From assembly GCF_009617585.1 (NCBI RefSeq), contig NZ_WIXI01000043.1, forward strand, positions 186,001-250,000: a stretch of 64,000 bases of DNA, read 5' to 3'. How positions within the stretch are numbered: position 1 is the stretch's first letter; each line of letters opens with the position of its first letter. The position numbers were made by a program, and so were the translations under genes. The stretch is from Endobacterium cereale (GTDB lineage Bacteria; Pseudomonadota; Alphaproteobacteria; Rhizobiales; Rhizobiaceae). Of the stretch, positions 35,956-44,312 are shown in pieces. The notes beneath the pieces are model-generated. The model saw only the letters and a program-made list of their open reading frames with translations, did not search any database and had not been told where the DNA came from.

Positions 35956-36113
35956 CCCCTCACCCAAAGCGCAGCTTGCTGCGCTCCACCTCTCCCCGCA
36001 TGCGGGGAGAGGGGACGTGCCCCGCTTACTGTCCGGAAATTGGGGCACAAAGGTGCCACAACGCCCTTCTCCCCGTCAGAACGGGGAGAAGGTGGCGGTA
36101 GCCGGATGAGGGG
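35956..36113. repeat. Intergenic mosaic palindromic element (RIME-like)
   Basis: This 158-base element has complementary ends CCCCTCA and TGAGGGG. Inside are AGCGCAGC-TT-GCTGCGCT (35968-35985), the perfect palindrome TCTCCCCGCATGCGGGGAGA (35991-36010), and CCTTCTCCCCGT-CAGA-ACGGGGAGAAGG (36065-36092). This is the style of dispersed rhizobial intergenic repeats. Between a binding-protein gene and its permeases it may adjust the message ratio. Confidence 0.8.
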
Positions 36114-36154
36114 CCAATCACGAAACGCGAAGTCGGCGGGAGATCAAGCAAAGC

Positions 36155-37159
36155 ATGACAACACCATCTCTCTCCAGCCTCATCATGGCACCCATCAATG
36201 CCGTCATGCGCATCATCGATGCGCCGCTGCGTCGCCTGCAGAAGGCGACCGGTATCGGTGGCATGGCGGCGTTTTTCCTGGCGCCGAACATGCTGATCTT
36301 CGGCATCTTTGTGCTGCTGCCTCTCGTCATCAACTTCGTCTACTCGATGACCGGTGGCACCGCGTTTTTCCTCTCCGAGCGCGATTTTATCGGTGGGGCG
36401 CAATATTCCCGGCTGTTCGAGTGCCAGAACTATCTCGATCCGATGTCGTGCCAGGAAGATGCCTTCTGGACTGCGGTCGGCAACACGTTCTGGTTTGTGG
36501 TTCTACAAGTCTCGCTGATGATCCTGACGGCGCTGATCACGGCGCTCATCCTCAATCGCGAGCTTGCCGCGCGGTCCTTCTGGCGTGCGGTGTTCTTCTT
36601 CCCCGTGCTTCTGTCGCCGGTGGTTGTCGGCCTGATCTGGAAATGGATCCTGCAACGGCAGGGCCTGCTCAATTTCGGTCTCTACCAGTTCGGCATGGAC
36701 CCCTATACCTGGCTGACCGACCGCGACTGGACCTTTGCCGCGACGATCGGGGTTTCGATCTGGGCGCATATGGGTTTTTACGCGCTGATCATTCTGGCCG
36801 GCCTTCAGGCGATCCCCAAGGATCTCTATGAGGCGGCGGAAATGGACGGCACCAGACCGGCCCGCGTTTTCTGGCGTATCACCCTGCCGCTTCTGGCGCC
36901 GAACCTTCTGGTCGTCGTGGTGCTGGCGCTGATCAAGTCGGTTCAGGTGTTCGATGAAATCTACGTGCTGACCGGCGGCGGACCGGGTACCAGCACGCTT
37001 TTCCTGACCCAATATATCTATGAAACCGGCTTTGCTTCGGCACTGCGCAATCCGGGTCTGGCGGCGGCCGCTTCCATCCTCATGGGCACTGTTCTGGTGG
37101 TGCTGACGCTGATCCAGCTCGGCATCGGCAAACGCGGCGAAAACAAGGGGAAACGCTGA
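36155..37159 (+). CDS. ABC transporter sugar permease (MalF type)
   Basis: This 334-residue protein has six membrane helices and the EAA loop YEAAEMDGTRPARVFWRITLPLL. The C-terminal part carries VFDEIYVLTGGGPGTST, typical of carbohydrate permeases. It shares one base with the next permease start. It pairs with the MalG-type protein for import of the oligosaccharide bound by the 34655 protein. Confidence 0.93.
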   Translation: MTTPSLSSLIMAPINAVMRIIDAPLRRLQKATGIGGMAAFFLAPNMLIFGIFVLLPLVINFVYSMTGGTAFFLSERDFIGGAQYSRLFECQNYLDPMSCQEDAFWTAVGNTFWFVVLQVSLMILTALITALILNRELAARSFWRAVFFFPVLLSPVVVGLIWKWILQRQGLLNFGLYQFGMDPYTWLTDRDWTFAATIGVSIWAHMGFYALIILAGLQAIPKDLYEAAEMDGTRPARVFWRITLPLLAPNLLVVVVLALIKSVQVFDEIYVLTGGGPGTSTLFLTQYIYETGFASALRNPGLAAAASILMGTVLVVLTLIQLGIGKRGENKGKR

Positions 37160-38223
37160 TGGGAAATGTTGCGCGTTTCATCCTGCGCCGGCGAGGCGCC
37201 CATGGTAGCGGCAAGGGCTGGCATTGGACCGATATCTTTACCTGGGTCTGGCTGATCGGCGGGTTGATCATCATGTTCGGTCCGGCCGTCTGGCTGATGT
37301 TTTCCTCGCTGAAGACACCGGCGGCGCTCGCCGAATTTCCGCCGTCGATCTTGCCCTATGTCACCAGCCAGGCGACGGTGGAAGGCTATGACAAGCCGTT
37401 GATGCTCTACGACGCCAAGATGCCGGACGGTTCGACGCGGGTTCTCGCTGAAGTACGACGCATCGGGCTGGTGGCGCAGATGGTCGATCCCAAGGCGCCG
37501 GGAGACATCGTCAAGGTCAATATCAACGACCGTTCGCCGGTGCGGATCATGTCGTTTGCCACCAACAACTATACCGAACCCTTCGTGCATTTCGATTTCC
37601 TGCGTTATCTCTGGAACTCGGTTTTCGTGACGGTGGTGGCGACGGTGATCACGCTCGTGGTCAATTCCATGGCCGCATTCGCGCTGTCGAAATACGAGTT
37701 CAAGGGGCGGTCGGTCGCCATGCTGGTGATCCTCGCGACGCTGATGGTGCCGCTGTCGGTGATCATGGTGCCGCTTTATTCGATCATCTCGACGCTTGGC
37801 CTGTTCAACAGTCTCTGGGGTGTGATCCTGCCGACGGTGGCGACACCGACTGGGGTGTTCATCCTGCGGCAATACATGCTGACCATTCCCGATGAATTGC
37901 TCGATGCGGCGCGCATGGACAAGGCGTCGGAATGGCAGATCTACTGGCGCATCGTGCTGCCGTTGACCGCGCCCGCTCTTGCGGTGCTGGCGATTTTCTC
38001 GGTCGTATGGCGCTGGAACGACTTTTTGTGGCCTCTGATCGTGCTGTCGCGGCGTGAGCTTTACACCCTGCAGGTGGGTCTCAGCATCTATTCCGGCGAA
38101 CTCAATGTGCAATGGCACTTCATTCTGGCGATGACCGTCGTCACCATGATTCCGGTCGTGCTGGTCTTCATCTTTCTGCAGCGTTTCATCACCACCGGCA
38201 TTGCCGGCACCGGCCTGAAGTAA
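37159..38223 (+). CDS. ABC transporter sugar permease (MalG type)
   Basis: This 354-residue protein has six helices and an unusually long first periplasmic loop (about residues 55-145) seen in a subgroup of rhizobial sugar permeases. The EAA loop reads LDAARMDKASEWQIYWRIVLPLT. It lies between the MalF-type permease and the ATPase in one operon. Confidence 0.93.
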   Translation: MGNVARFILRRRGAHGSGKGWHWTDIFTWVWLIGGLIIMFGPAVWLMFSSLKTPAALAEFPPSILPYVTSQATVEGYDKPLMLYDAKMPDGSTRVLAEVRRIGLVAQMVDPKAPGDIVKVNINDRSPVRIMSFATNNYTEPFVHFDFLRYLWNSVFVTVVATVITLVVNSMAAFALSKYEFKGRSVAMLVILATLMVPLSVIMVPLYSIISTLGLFNSLWGVILPTVATPTGVFILRQYMLTIPDELLDAARMDKASEWQIYWRIVLPLTAPALAVLAIFSVVWRWNDFLWPLIVLSRRELYTLQVGLSIYSGELNVQWHFILAMTVVTMIPVVLVFIFLQRFITTGIAGTGLK

Positions 38224-38232
38224 GGGACAACG

Positions 38233-39330
38233 ATGGGCGAAATCAAACTCACCGACGTCAAGAAATCGTTTGGCGCACTCGCGGTCCTCAAGGATATCGA
38301 CCTGCATATCAAGGATGGCGAATTCGTCGTTTTTGTCGGCCCGTCCGGCTGCGGAAAATCGACGCTTCTGCGCACCATTGCGGGCCTTGAAAAGGTTTCC
38401 GGCGGCGAGATCCAAATCGACGGCAAACGCGTCAACGAAGTCACGGCAGCCGATCGCGGCCTTGCCATGGTGTTCCAGTCCTATGCGCTCTATCCGCATA
38501 TGAGCGTGCGCCAAAACTTGGCTTTCGGGCTGGAAAATTCCAATATGCCGAAGGCCGAGATTACCGAGCGTATCAATGAAGCGGCGCGCATGCTGGAGAT
38601 CGAGGCCTATATGGATCGACGTCCCGGCCAGCTTTCCGGCGGCCAGCGGCAGCGCGTCGCCATCGGCCGTGCCATCGTGCGCCGCCCGACGGCTTTTTTG
38701 CTGGACGAGCCTCTGTCCAACCTCGATGCCGAATTGCGTGTTTCCACCCGTGCGGAACTGGCGGCGCTGCATGGCCGGCTGGGGTCCACGATGATCTATG
38801 TCACCCACGATCAGGTGGAGGCGATGACGCTTGCGCATCGCATCGTGGTGATGCGCGCCGGTCAGATCGAACAGGTCGGCACGCCGCTCGAGCTTTACAA
38901 CGAGCCGGCCAACCGGTTCGTCGCCGGTTTTATCGGCGCGCCGCACATGAACTTCTTGAAGGCCGATGTGGTGGAGGTTTCAGGCGAGTTGGCGTCCCTG
39001 TCCGTCGCCGGGGGATATCGTGTTCAGGTCCGGCTTGGCCAGGCAAAGCTTAATTCCGGTCAGAAGGTGACCGTGGGTGTGCGGCCGCAGCATCTGGTTG
39101 TCAGCAATGATCCGCTGAGCCCGTCGGTCAAGGTGCGTCTGGTCGAGGCGCTCGGTTCCGAGACCGTCATCCATGGCGATATCGCGGGCGAAAAAATGCT
39201 TGCGGTCCTGCCGGGACAACAGCGTCTCAATGCTGGCGACGAGGTCCGTTTCGATCTGACGACACCGCCATTGCATGTCTTCGATGACAACGGTTTCCGT
39301 TTGTTGACGTATGCAGGTCAGCTGACCTGA
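38233..39330 (+). CDS. ABC transporter ATP-binding protein (UgpC/MsmK type)
   Basis: This 365-residue protein has Walker A GPSGCGKST, Q-loop MVFQSYALYPHMS, signature LSGGQRQRVAIGRAI, Walker B AFLLDEPLSNLD, and switch YVTHDQ, with a C-terminal OB/TOBE regulatory domain. It energises the sugar importer just upstream and is the last gene of that operon. Confidence 0.95.
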   Translation: MGEIKLTDVKKSFGALAVLKDIDLHIKDGEFVVFVGPSGCGKSTLLRTIAGLEKVSGGEIQIDGKRVNEVTAADRGLAMVFQSYALYPHMSVRQNLAFGLENSNMPKAEITERINEAARMLEIEAYMDRRPGQLSGGQRQRVAIGRAIVRRPTAFLLDEPLSNLDAELRVSTRAELAALHGRLGSTMIYVTHDQVEAMTLAHRIVVMRAGQIEQVGTPLELYNEPANRFVAGFIGAPHMNFLKADVVEVSGELASLSVAGGYRVQVRLGQAKLNSGQKVTVGVRPQHLVVSNDPLSPSVKVRLVEALGSETVIHGDIAGEKMLAVLPGQQRLNAGDEVRFDLTTPPLHVFDDNGFRLLTYAGQLT

Positions 39331-39349
39331 GACGGGCGGGCTGAAAAAA

Positions 39350-39877
39350 TCAGGATGTTCGGGTGAAATGTCCGAACATGCCGCGCGAAAAGCAGAGTGG
39401 ATCGCCCTCGCGCTCTGTCACCTGCAGCACCTCGCCGATGATGATGGTGTGATCGCCTGCGTCATGTGCTGCCGAGCGGCGGCAATCGAGCCGGACGAGA
39501 ACCTGCTGCAGGATCGGAACGCCGTTTTGTGAGCGTGACCACGGCATGGCGTCAAAACCGCTGCCGCCGCGCGTAAACGCGGAGCAGAGGTGAACCTGTT
39601 CGGCCGCCAGCACATGGACTGCAAAATGATCGGCCTGCAGGAAGAGGGGATGTTTGGAAGCGCTTTTTGCCGGCGACCACATGACGAGCGGCGGATCGAG
39701 CGAGATCGAGGCAAAGCTGTTCACCGTCATGCCGATCGGCATGTTACCTGCCATGGCTGTCACCACCGTGACGCCGGTGGTAAAGGCGCCCAGCGCATGT
39801 CGGTAGGCGCGCTGGTTCGAAGGATCGGGAACAAGCACGGTTTCCGCGGGGCTCGGGGCGGTGAAGGCCATGTTCAT
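39350..39877 (-). CDS. Flavin reductase domain protein (NAD(P)H:FMN oxidoreductase)
   Basis: This 175-residue protein has the flavin-reductase pattern RHALGAFTTGVTVVTA, PIGMTVNSFASISLDPPLVMWSP-like residues and VHVLAAEQ. It supplies reduced FMN to a partner monooxygenase. It overlaps the LLM-type monooxygenase gene by 4 bases, which strongly suggests a two-component system of the SsuDE or SmoAC kind. Confidence 0.9.
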   Translation of the reverse strand: MNMAFTAPSPAETVLVPDPSNQRAYRHALGAFTTGVTVVTAMAGNMPIGMTVNSFASISLDPPLVMWSPAKSASKHPLFLQADHFAVHVLAAEQVHLCSAFTRGGSGFDAMPWSRSQNGVPILQQVLVRLDCRRSAAHDAGDHTIIIGEVLQVTEREGDPLCFSRGMFGHFTRTS

Positions 39878-41031
39878 CGACGTTCTCCGATGCCGAGCGG
39901 TGTTGCTGGCGTTTCGGACGGCACGCGTCCATAAGCGTGTGGCAGCGAACAGGTTTTCAGCTGTGGCAGGACCTTGGTTCCAAAATGCTCGGCTTCGTCC
40001 AGATGCGGGTAACCGGAAAAGATGAAGGCGTGGATGCCCATCCTTTTGTAGGCCTCGATTTCGGACAGAACCTGATCCGTTGAGCCGACGATGGCGGCAC
40101 CACAGCCGGAGCGGGCGCGGCCGATGCCGGTCCAGAGGTGGCGTTCTACATAACCGAACTGGTCCGCCAGTTCGCGCGCCTGCGCCTGATGCGATACGCC
40201 GAGCGAGATGCTGTCATGCGCGCGTTCGCGGATCAGTTTTCCGTATTCGTCATCCAGTTTCGAGACGAGATGGTCGGCGTATTCGCGGGCTTCCTGCTCG
40301 GTATCGCGCACGATCATGTGGACGCGCAGACCGTAATCCAGCACCCGTCCGTGTGCTTCGGCGCGGGCATGCACGGCGCGCATGCGCTCCGCCAGCTGTT
40401 CCTTCGGCTCCGGCCACATCAGGTAGACGTCGCATTGCGCCCCGCAAAGCTCCAGCGCATCCGGCGAATAACCGCCGAAATAGAGCAGCGGCCCGCCATT
40501 CTGCTGGTAGGGGCGGGCAGGTTCGGTGGAAACGCCCTTGAACTGGTAGATCTCGCCGTCGTGATCGATCGTGTCGCGGGTCCAGGCCTGTCGCAGGATC
40601 TGCACGACCTCATGGCTGCGGCGATAACGATAGGCGCTGTCGGCCACTTCGCCGGGAAAATCCGAGCTGATGACATTGAGCGTCAGGCGGCCTTTCAGCA
40701 TGTGGTCGAGCGTGGCGACGGTGCGGGCAAGCATGATCGGCTGCATTTCGCCGCAGCGGATCGCCGCCAGCATGTTGATGTTCTGCGTGATCGGCGCGCA
40801 GGCAGCCACAAAGCTCAGCGTGTCCTGCCCGACCTGATAGGAGGAGGGGCAGAGAATGTTGCGAAAGCCCAGTGTTTCCGCTTTTTTCACGATAGCGGAA
40901 CAGTGTTCGAAGCTGGAGCGCAGGGTGCCATCGGGCACGCCGAGAAAGGCGTAATCGTCCGAGCAGAGCGCGGAAAACCAAGAAATTTCGGAGGCGTCGA
41001 GATCGGCGGATCGGACTGGCACAACGGTCAT
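39874..41031 (-). CDS. LLM-class flavin-dependent monooxygenase (SsuD/SmoC-like)
   Basis: This 385-residue TIM-barrel monooxygenase has landmarks such as LNVISSDFPGEVADSAYRYRR, YFGGYSPDALELCG and a C-terminal GIHAFIFSGYPHLDEAEHFG, as in alkanesulfonate monooxygenase SsuD. With reduced FMN and oxygen it would cleave a C-S bond, or oxidise another substrate. It follows a divergent GntR regulator and precedes its flavin reductase. The substrate is unknown; a sulfonated sugar is one option given the sugar genes around it. Confidence 0.88.
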   Translation of the reverse strand: MTVVPVRSADLDASEISWFSALCSDDYAFLGVPDGTLRSSFEHCSAIVKKAETLGFRNILCPSSYQVGQDTLSFVAACAPITQNINMLAAIRCGEMQPIMLARTVATLDHMLKGRLTLNVISSDFPGEVADSAYRYRRSHEVVQILRQAWTRDTIDHDGEIYQFKGVSTEPARPYQQNGGPLLYFGGYSPDALELCGAQCDVYLMWPEPKEQLAERMRAVHARAEAHGRVLDYGLRVHMIVRDTEQEAREYADHLVSKLDDEYGKLIRERAHDSISLGVSHQAQARELADQFGYVERHLWTGIGRARSGCGAAIVGSTDQVLSEIEAYKRMGIHAFIFSGYPHLDEAEHFGTKVLPQLKTCSLPHAYGRVPSETPATPLGIGERR

Positions 41032-41077
41032 CGGAATTCTCCTCCCCGAGACGATTGCCTATTGCGTAACATCGCGG

Positions 41078-41091
41078 TTGATGTAAATCAA
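41078..41091. promoter_or_regulatory. Possible GntR operator
   Basis: TTGAT-GTAA-ATCAA is an inverted repeat between the divergent monooxygenase and GntR genes; a related half-site GTATCAA follows 10 bases later. This is a fitting place for autoregulation. Confidence 0.4.
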
Positions 41092-41129
41092 TAGTGTATC
41101 AATTTGGCTGCGCGTGGATGGGAGAAGGC

Positions 41130-41834
41130 ATGCAGCAGACATCCGGCAGCTTGCCGATCTATCTGCAGATCACCGAACTTCTGATCCGCGACATCGCCAG
41201 CGGCCGACTGATCGATGGCGAAAAGCTGCCGCCGGAACGGGAGATGTCGGAGAAGCTCGGTATCGCCACTGGCACCTTGCGCAAGGCGCTGGCGGAGTTG
41301 CAATCGCGCGGAATGCTGGAGCGGGTGCAGGGCTCGGGCAATTATGTGCGCGCCGTCAGCGATCCGAAAAGCGTCTATGCGATGTTCCGGCTGGAATTGC
41401 TGGAAGGTGGCGGGCTGCCGACGGCAGACATTCTGGATGTGAAGCGTCTGCCAAAACCTGCGGAACTGCCGGAGTTCGGCGCGTCACCCGAAGGCCATCG
41501 TATCCGCCGTGTCCGCCGGTTGTCCGGCAAAGTGGCGGCGCTGGAGGAAATCTGGCTGGACGGCGATTACGTCGAAACCATCAGCGCGCAAGACCTGTCT
41601 GAATCGCTTTACCTCTATTACCGCGGCGTGCTCGGGCTGTGGATCATGCGGGCGGAGGACAAGATCGGTCTCGATCCGGTGCCGGATTGGGCGCCTGAAA
41701 TTTTTGGACGCCGGGCGGGAGAGCCGGCGGTGCAGGTTTTGCGCATCAGCGAAGCGCAGGATGGAAAACGGGCGGAGGTTTCGCGCACATGGATCGACCA
41801 TTCGGTCGCCCGTTATGTGTCGCGGCTGAAATGA
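41130..41834 (+). CDS. GntR-family (HutC/UTRA type) transcriptional regulator
   Basis: The start MQQTSGSLPIYLQITELL at 41130 follows GGAGAAGG. It has 234 residues: a winged helix (LPPEREMSEKLGIATGTLRKALAELQSRGMLERVQGSG-type residues) and a UTRA ligand domain (HRIRRVRRLSGKVAALEEIWLDG). It is divergent from the flavin monooxygenase pair and upstream of a Gfo/Idh/MocA gene, and so probably controls both. Confidence 0.88.
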   Translation: MQQTSGSLPIYLQITELLIRDIASGRLIDGEKLPPEREMSEKLGIATGTLRKALAELQSRGMLERVQGSGNYVRAVSDPKSVYAMFRLELLEGGGLPTADILDVKRLPKPAELPEFGASPEGHRIRRVRRLSGKVAALEEIWLDGDYVETISAQDLSESLYLYYRGVLGLWIMRAEDKIGLDPVPDWAPEIFGRRAGEPAVQVLRISEAQDGKRAEVSRTWIDHSVARYVSRLK

Positions 41835-41847
41835 GGATGGAGGAGAA

Positions 41848-42948
41848 ATGGCAGTGCATTACGGCGTGATCGGCTGCGGCATGATGGGGCAGGAGCATTT
41901 GCGCAATCTGGCGCTGCTGCCGGATGCGGAGGTGGTGGCGATTTTCGAACCGGATGCGGTCATGCGGGCCAAGGCCGCCGACGTCGTTCCGAATGCGCGT
42001 TTGGTCGGGTCGGTTAAGGAGCTTCTGGCCATCGAGGTTATTGATTGCCTGCTGATCGCCAGTCCCAATCATTTTCATCTCGGCCAGCTGGAGGAAATCG
42101 CTGCGATCCGGCCGTTGCCGGTTCTGGTCGAAAAACCGCTGTTTACCGGTGCCGACGACATGGCCCGTATCGAAGCCTTGCGCGAAAAATATCCGGCGCC
42201 AATCTGGGTGGCGATGGAATATCGTTACATGCCGCCGGTGGCTCGGTTGATTGCCGAGGCGGAAGCAGCGACGGGTGGCATTCGTATGCTGACCATTCGC
42301 GAGCACCGTTTTCCCTTTCTGAAAAAGGTTGGCGACTGGAACCGGTTCAACAGCCGGACAGGCGGAACGATGGTGGAAAAATGCTGCCATTTTTTCGATC
42401 TGATGCGGCTGATCCTGAAATCCGATCCGGTGCGCATCATGGCGTCGGGCGGGCAGGCGGTGAACCATGCCGACGAGCGATATGATGGTCTGCAGCCGGA
42501 TATCTGGGACCATGGTTACGCGATGGTCGATTTTGCCTCCGGTGCGCGCGCCATGCTGGAACTCTGCATGTTCGCCGAAGGATCGCGGTATCAGGAGGAG
42601 ATTTCGGCCATTGGACCGAACGGCAAGATAGAATGCAAGGTGCCGGGGCCGGGACGGTTCTGGCCGGAGCATCTCGGGGCACCGCCGGTTGCCAAGGTGA
42701 TTGTTTCGCCACGCGAGCCTCAGGGGCCACGTGCCATCGACATCCCGGTCGATCCGGCTTTGCTGGATGCCGGCGACCATAACGGCTCTACCTTCTACCA
42801 GCATCAGCGCTTCTTGCGCGCCGTGAGAGGCGAAGGCCCGGTGGAGGTGACCGTGGAAGATGGAAAATGGGCGGTGCTGATGGGACTGGCCGCCCAGCAA
42901 TCTTCAGAGACCGGGCAGGCCGTCACATTTCGGGCGACACAGGCCTAG
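41848..42948 (+). CDS. Gfo/Idh/MocA family oxidoreductase
   Basis: This 366-residue protein has an N-terminal VIGCGMMGQEHLRNLALLP Rossmann motif, the EKP catalytic lysine motif (VLVEKPLFTG), and CCHFFDLMRLI in the second domain with the active-site histidine. It probably oxidises or reduces a sugar or polyol. It lies 13 bases after the GntR gene in the same direction. Its stop overlaps that of the convergent small gene. Confidence 0.88.
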   Translation: MAVHYGVIGCGMMGQEHLRNLALLPDAEVVAIFEPDAVMRAKAADVVPNARLVGSVKELLAIEVIDCLLIASPNHFHLGQLEEIAAIRPLPVLVEKPLFTGADDMARIEALREKYPAPIWVAMEYRYMPPVARLIAEAEAATGGIRMLTIREHRFPFLKKVGDWNRFNSRTGGTMVEKCCHFFDLMRLILKSDPVRIMASGGQAVNHADERYDGLQPDIWDHGYAMVDFASGARAMLELCMFAEGSRYQEEISAIGPNGKIECKVPGPGRFWPEHLGAPPVAKVIVSPREPQGPRAIDIPVDPALLDAGDHNGSTFYQHQRFLRAVRGEGPVEVTVEDGKWAVLMGLAAQQSSETGQAVTFRATQA

Positions 42949-43313
42949 AAAAACCTGCGATTCACCTCTGCGGAAATCATCGGCACGGCAACCGCCGCGG
43001 CCGGGGGCAGACGCAGCATCTGCATGATTTTTCCAAGCGCGAAAGTCACGCCGACCGTTGCCGCGATCTTCAGCCATGGCTGAAGATTATCCGGCGAGGG
43101 AATGGATGCCGCCGTGGATTGCTGGGATTCCAGACGCCGTTTCAACTCGGCAACCTCCTGACGCAGGGCGCGAATATCGTCCAGCGGGTTTGAGGCAGCC
43201 GGTTTCCTGGACATTACGGTCTTGCGCGGCGTCGCGGCCTTGGCTGCTCGCGCCTTCGGACGCGACTGTGGCTTAACAGCGGTGGGCGGAGCGGTTTCCT
43301 GCGGTCTTTTCAT
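42945..43313 (-). CDS. Small basic membrane-anchored protein, unknown function
   Basis: The start at 43313 (MKRPQETAPPTAV) follows AGAGGA. It has 122 residues. The N-terminal third is rich in Lys, Arg, Ala and Pro. Residues about 44-63 form a short coiled coil (DDIRALRQEVAELKRRLESQ), and the C-terminal third has one hydrophobic helix (WLKIAATVGVTFALGKIMQM). I do not recognise a family. It probably shares a transcript with the 59-aa gene 46 bases upstream. Confidence 0.65.
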   Translation of the reverse strand: MKRPQETAPPTAVKPQSRPKARAAKAATPRKTVMSRKPAASNPLDDIRALRQEVAELKRRLESQQSTAASIPSPDNLQPWLKIAATVGVTFALGKIMQMLRLPPAAAVAVPMISAEVNRRFF

Positions 43314-43359
43314 ATCGTCCTCTTTGTCATTCAGTGCTGGCAAGCCTGACGACGAGCAA

Positions 43360-43539
43360 TCAACCCGAACCCGGCGTCGTGCTGTCTTCGCTGTCGTCGG
43401 AAAGCGAACCGGTGCCGGGCGTCTTTTCTTTGTCGGTCAGGTGCGGCTTGGCATGCGGGCCGGCCGGCGGGCTGTCGGCCTCCGGCACCTTGCGGTCGGT
43501 TTCCTCGATGGCCTTGCGGGCGCGTTCGTCCTTGCTCAT
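43360..43539 (-). CDS. Small acidic/hydrophilic 59-aa protein
   Basis: This short gene starts MSKDERARKAIEETDRK with a strong AGGAGG seven bases upstream. It is Pro, Asp, Ser and Lys rich and ends in DDSEDSTTPGSG, with no hydrophobic segment, so it is probably disordered and cytoplasmic. Its high-quality ribosome-binding site and rhizobial codon use support it as real. Its function is unknown. Confidence 0.65.
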   Translation of the reverse strand: MSKDERARKAIEETDRKVPEADSPPAGPHAKPHLTDKEKTPGTGSLSDDSEDSTTPGSG

Positions 43540-43909
43540 CGTCTAATCCTCCTGATGCGACTGCGAACCAACAGTCGTGTTCCAATTGCGGTCCGCGAAA
43601 TAGTTTTCTCAATGAAAACGCAAGCCCGACGGTCGGGTTCCCTGCCTTCTCGAAGAGCGACATCAACGGCGATCGGGATGCAGGAGCGCTATTAAACATT
43701 ATTAAGAGTGGGATATCCATTCTGAGTTGTAGTCATGTTTGGTTGGAGTATTCCCTAGAGTGCACTCAGCGGATTGCTTTTGCTGTGATGGGTTGCCGAA
43801 ATCCCCGGCGTTTTGCGGGGGTCGGCGGAGCAGTCCGTGGAGCGGGCGGTTGTGCGTCAGGTTCGTTTCGTGAGGGCAATTCACCAACCGAACAAAGGGG
43901 AGAAGACCA

Positions 43910-44227
43910 ATGACTTCAAAAAATTGCTGCTGGATTATCGTGGCGACCACGGGCTGCACGACGGACAATGTTGCCGCCGTGGCTGCCCCGTCCGAAAGCT
44001 GCTGCTGGATCGTACTCGCGACGACCGGCTGCTCGACGGACGATGTGACCGTATCGAATGCAATCACTGCGCATACAAGCGTCGAGGATGACTGCTGCTG
44101 GATCGTTCTTGCCACCACAGGTTGCTCGACGGACGCATCAACGGTCAATGCGCTCCAGGGCTCACGCAAGTCCGTTGCGGGCGATTGCTGCTGGATCGTG
44201 CTTGCCACGACCGGTTGCTCCACCTGA
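43910..44227 (+). CDS. Multi-core RiPP (lanthipeptide-type) precursor peptide with four tandem cores
   Basis: The start MTSKN follows AAAGGGGAGAAG. The 105 residues hold four cores at residues 6-18, 31-43, 62-74 and 93-105. The first is CCWIIVATTGCTT and the other three are exactly CCWIVLATTGCST. Spacers of 12, 18 and 18 residues are acidic and start with Asp. The last core ends at the stop codon. Differences between the DNA repeats fall mostly at third codon positions of this frame, so selection keeps the peptide. Cys plus Thr/Ser in each core fit lanthionine or methyllanthionine rings. Only five residues precede core 1, so a normal N-terminal leader is missing. The kinase, lyase and LanC genes follow. 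Confidence 0.88.
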   Translation: MTSKNCCWIIVATTGCTTDNVAAVAAPSESCCWIVLATTGCSTDDVTVSNAITAHTSVEDDCCWIVLATTGCSTDASTVNALQGSRKSVAGDCCWIVLATTGCST

Positions 44228-44244
44228 CCGGCATCAAAACCTGC

Positions 44245-44270
44245 AGAGGGCGCCGAAAAGCGCCCTCTTT
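44245..44270 (+). terminator. Hairpin between precursor and modification genes (attenuator-like)
   Basis: AGAGGGCGC-CGAAAA-GCGCCCTCT is a perfect 9-bp stem followed by only TTTC. It lies 18 bases after the precursor stop. Leaky termination here would give more precursor than enzyme, as in many bacteriocin operons. Confidence 0.8.
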
Positions 44271-44312
44271 CACCATGGTCTGAGATGATCGGCGGCGGTT
44301 CTGGTTCGTACA

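Noticed and set aside
37018..38946. 642-codon open frame on the minus strand
   Set aside because: Antisense to ABC permease and ATPase genes with clear family motifs on the plus strand; the frame is His/Arg/Gln rich without domains.
43925..44227. Regularly spaced repeats that could suggest a CRISPR-like array
   Set aside because: Spacing is uneven (75, 93, 93 bases), repeats differ at codon third positions, and they code for peptide cores; no cas genes are near.
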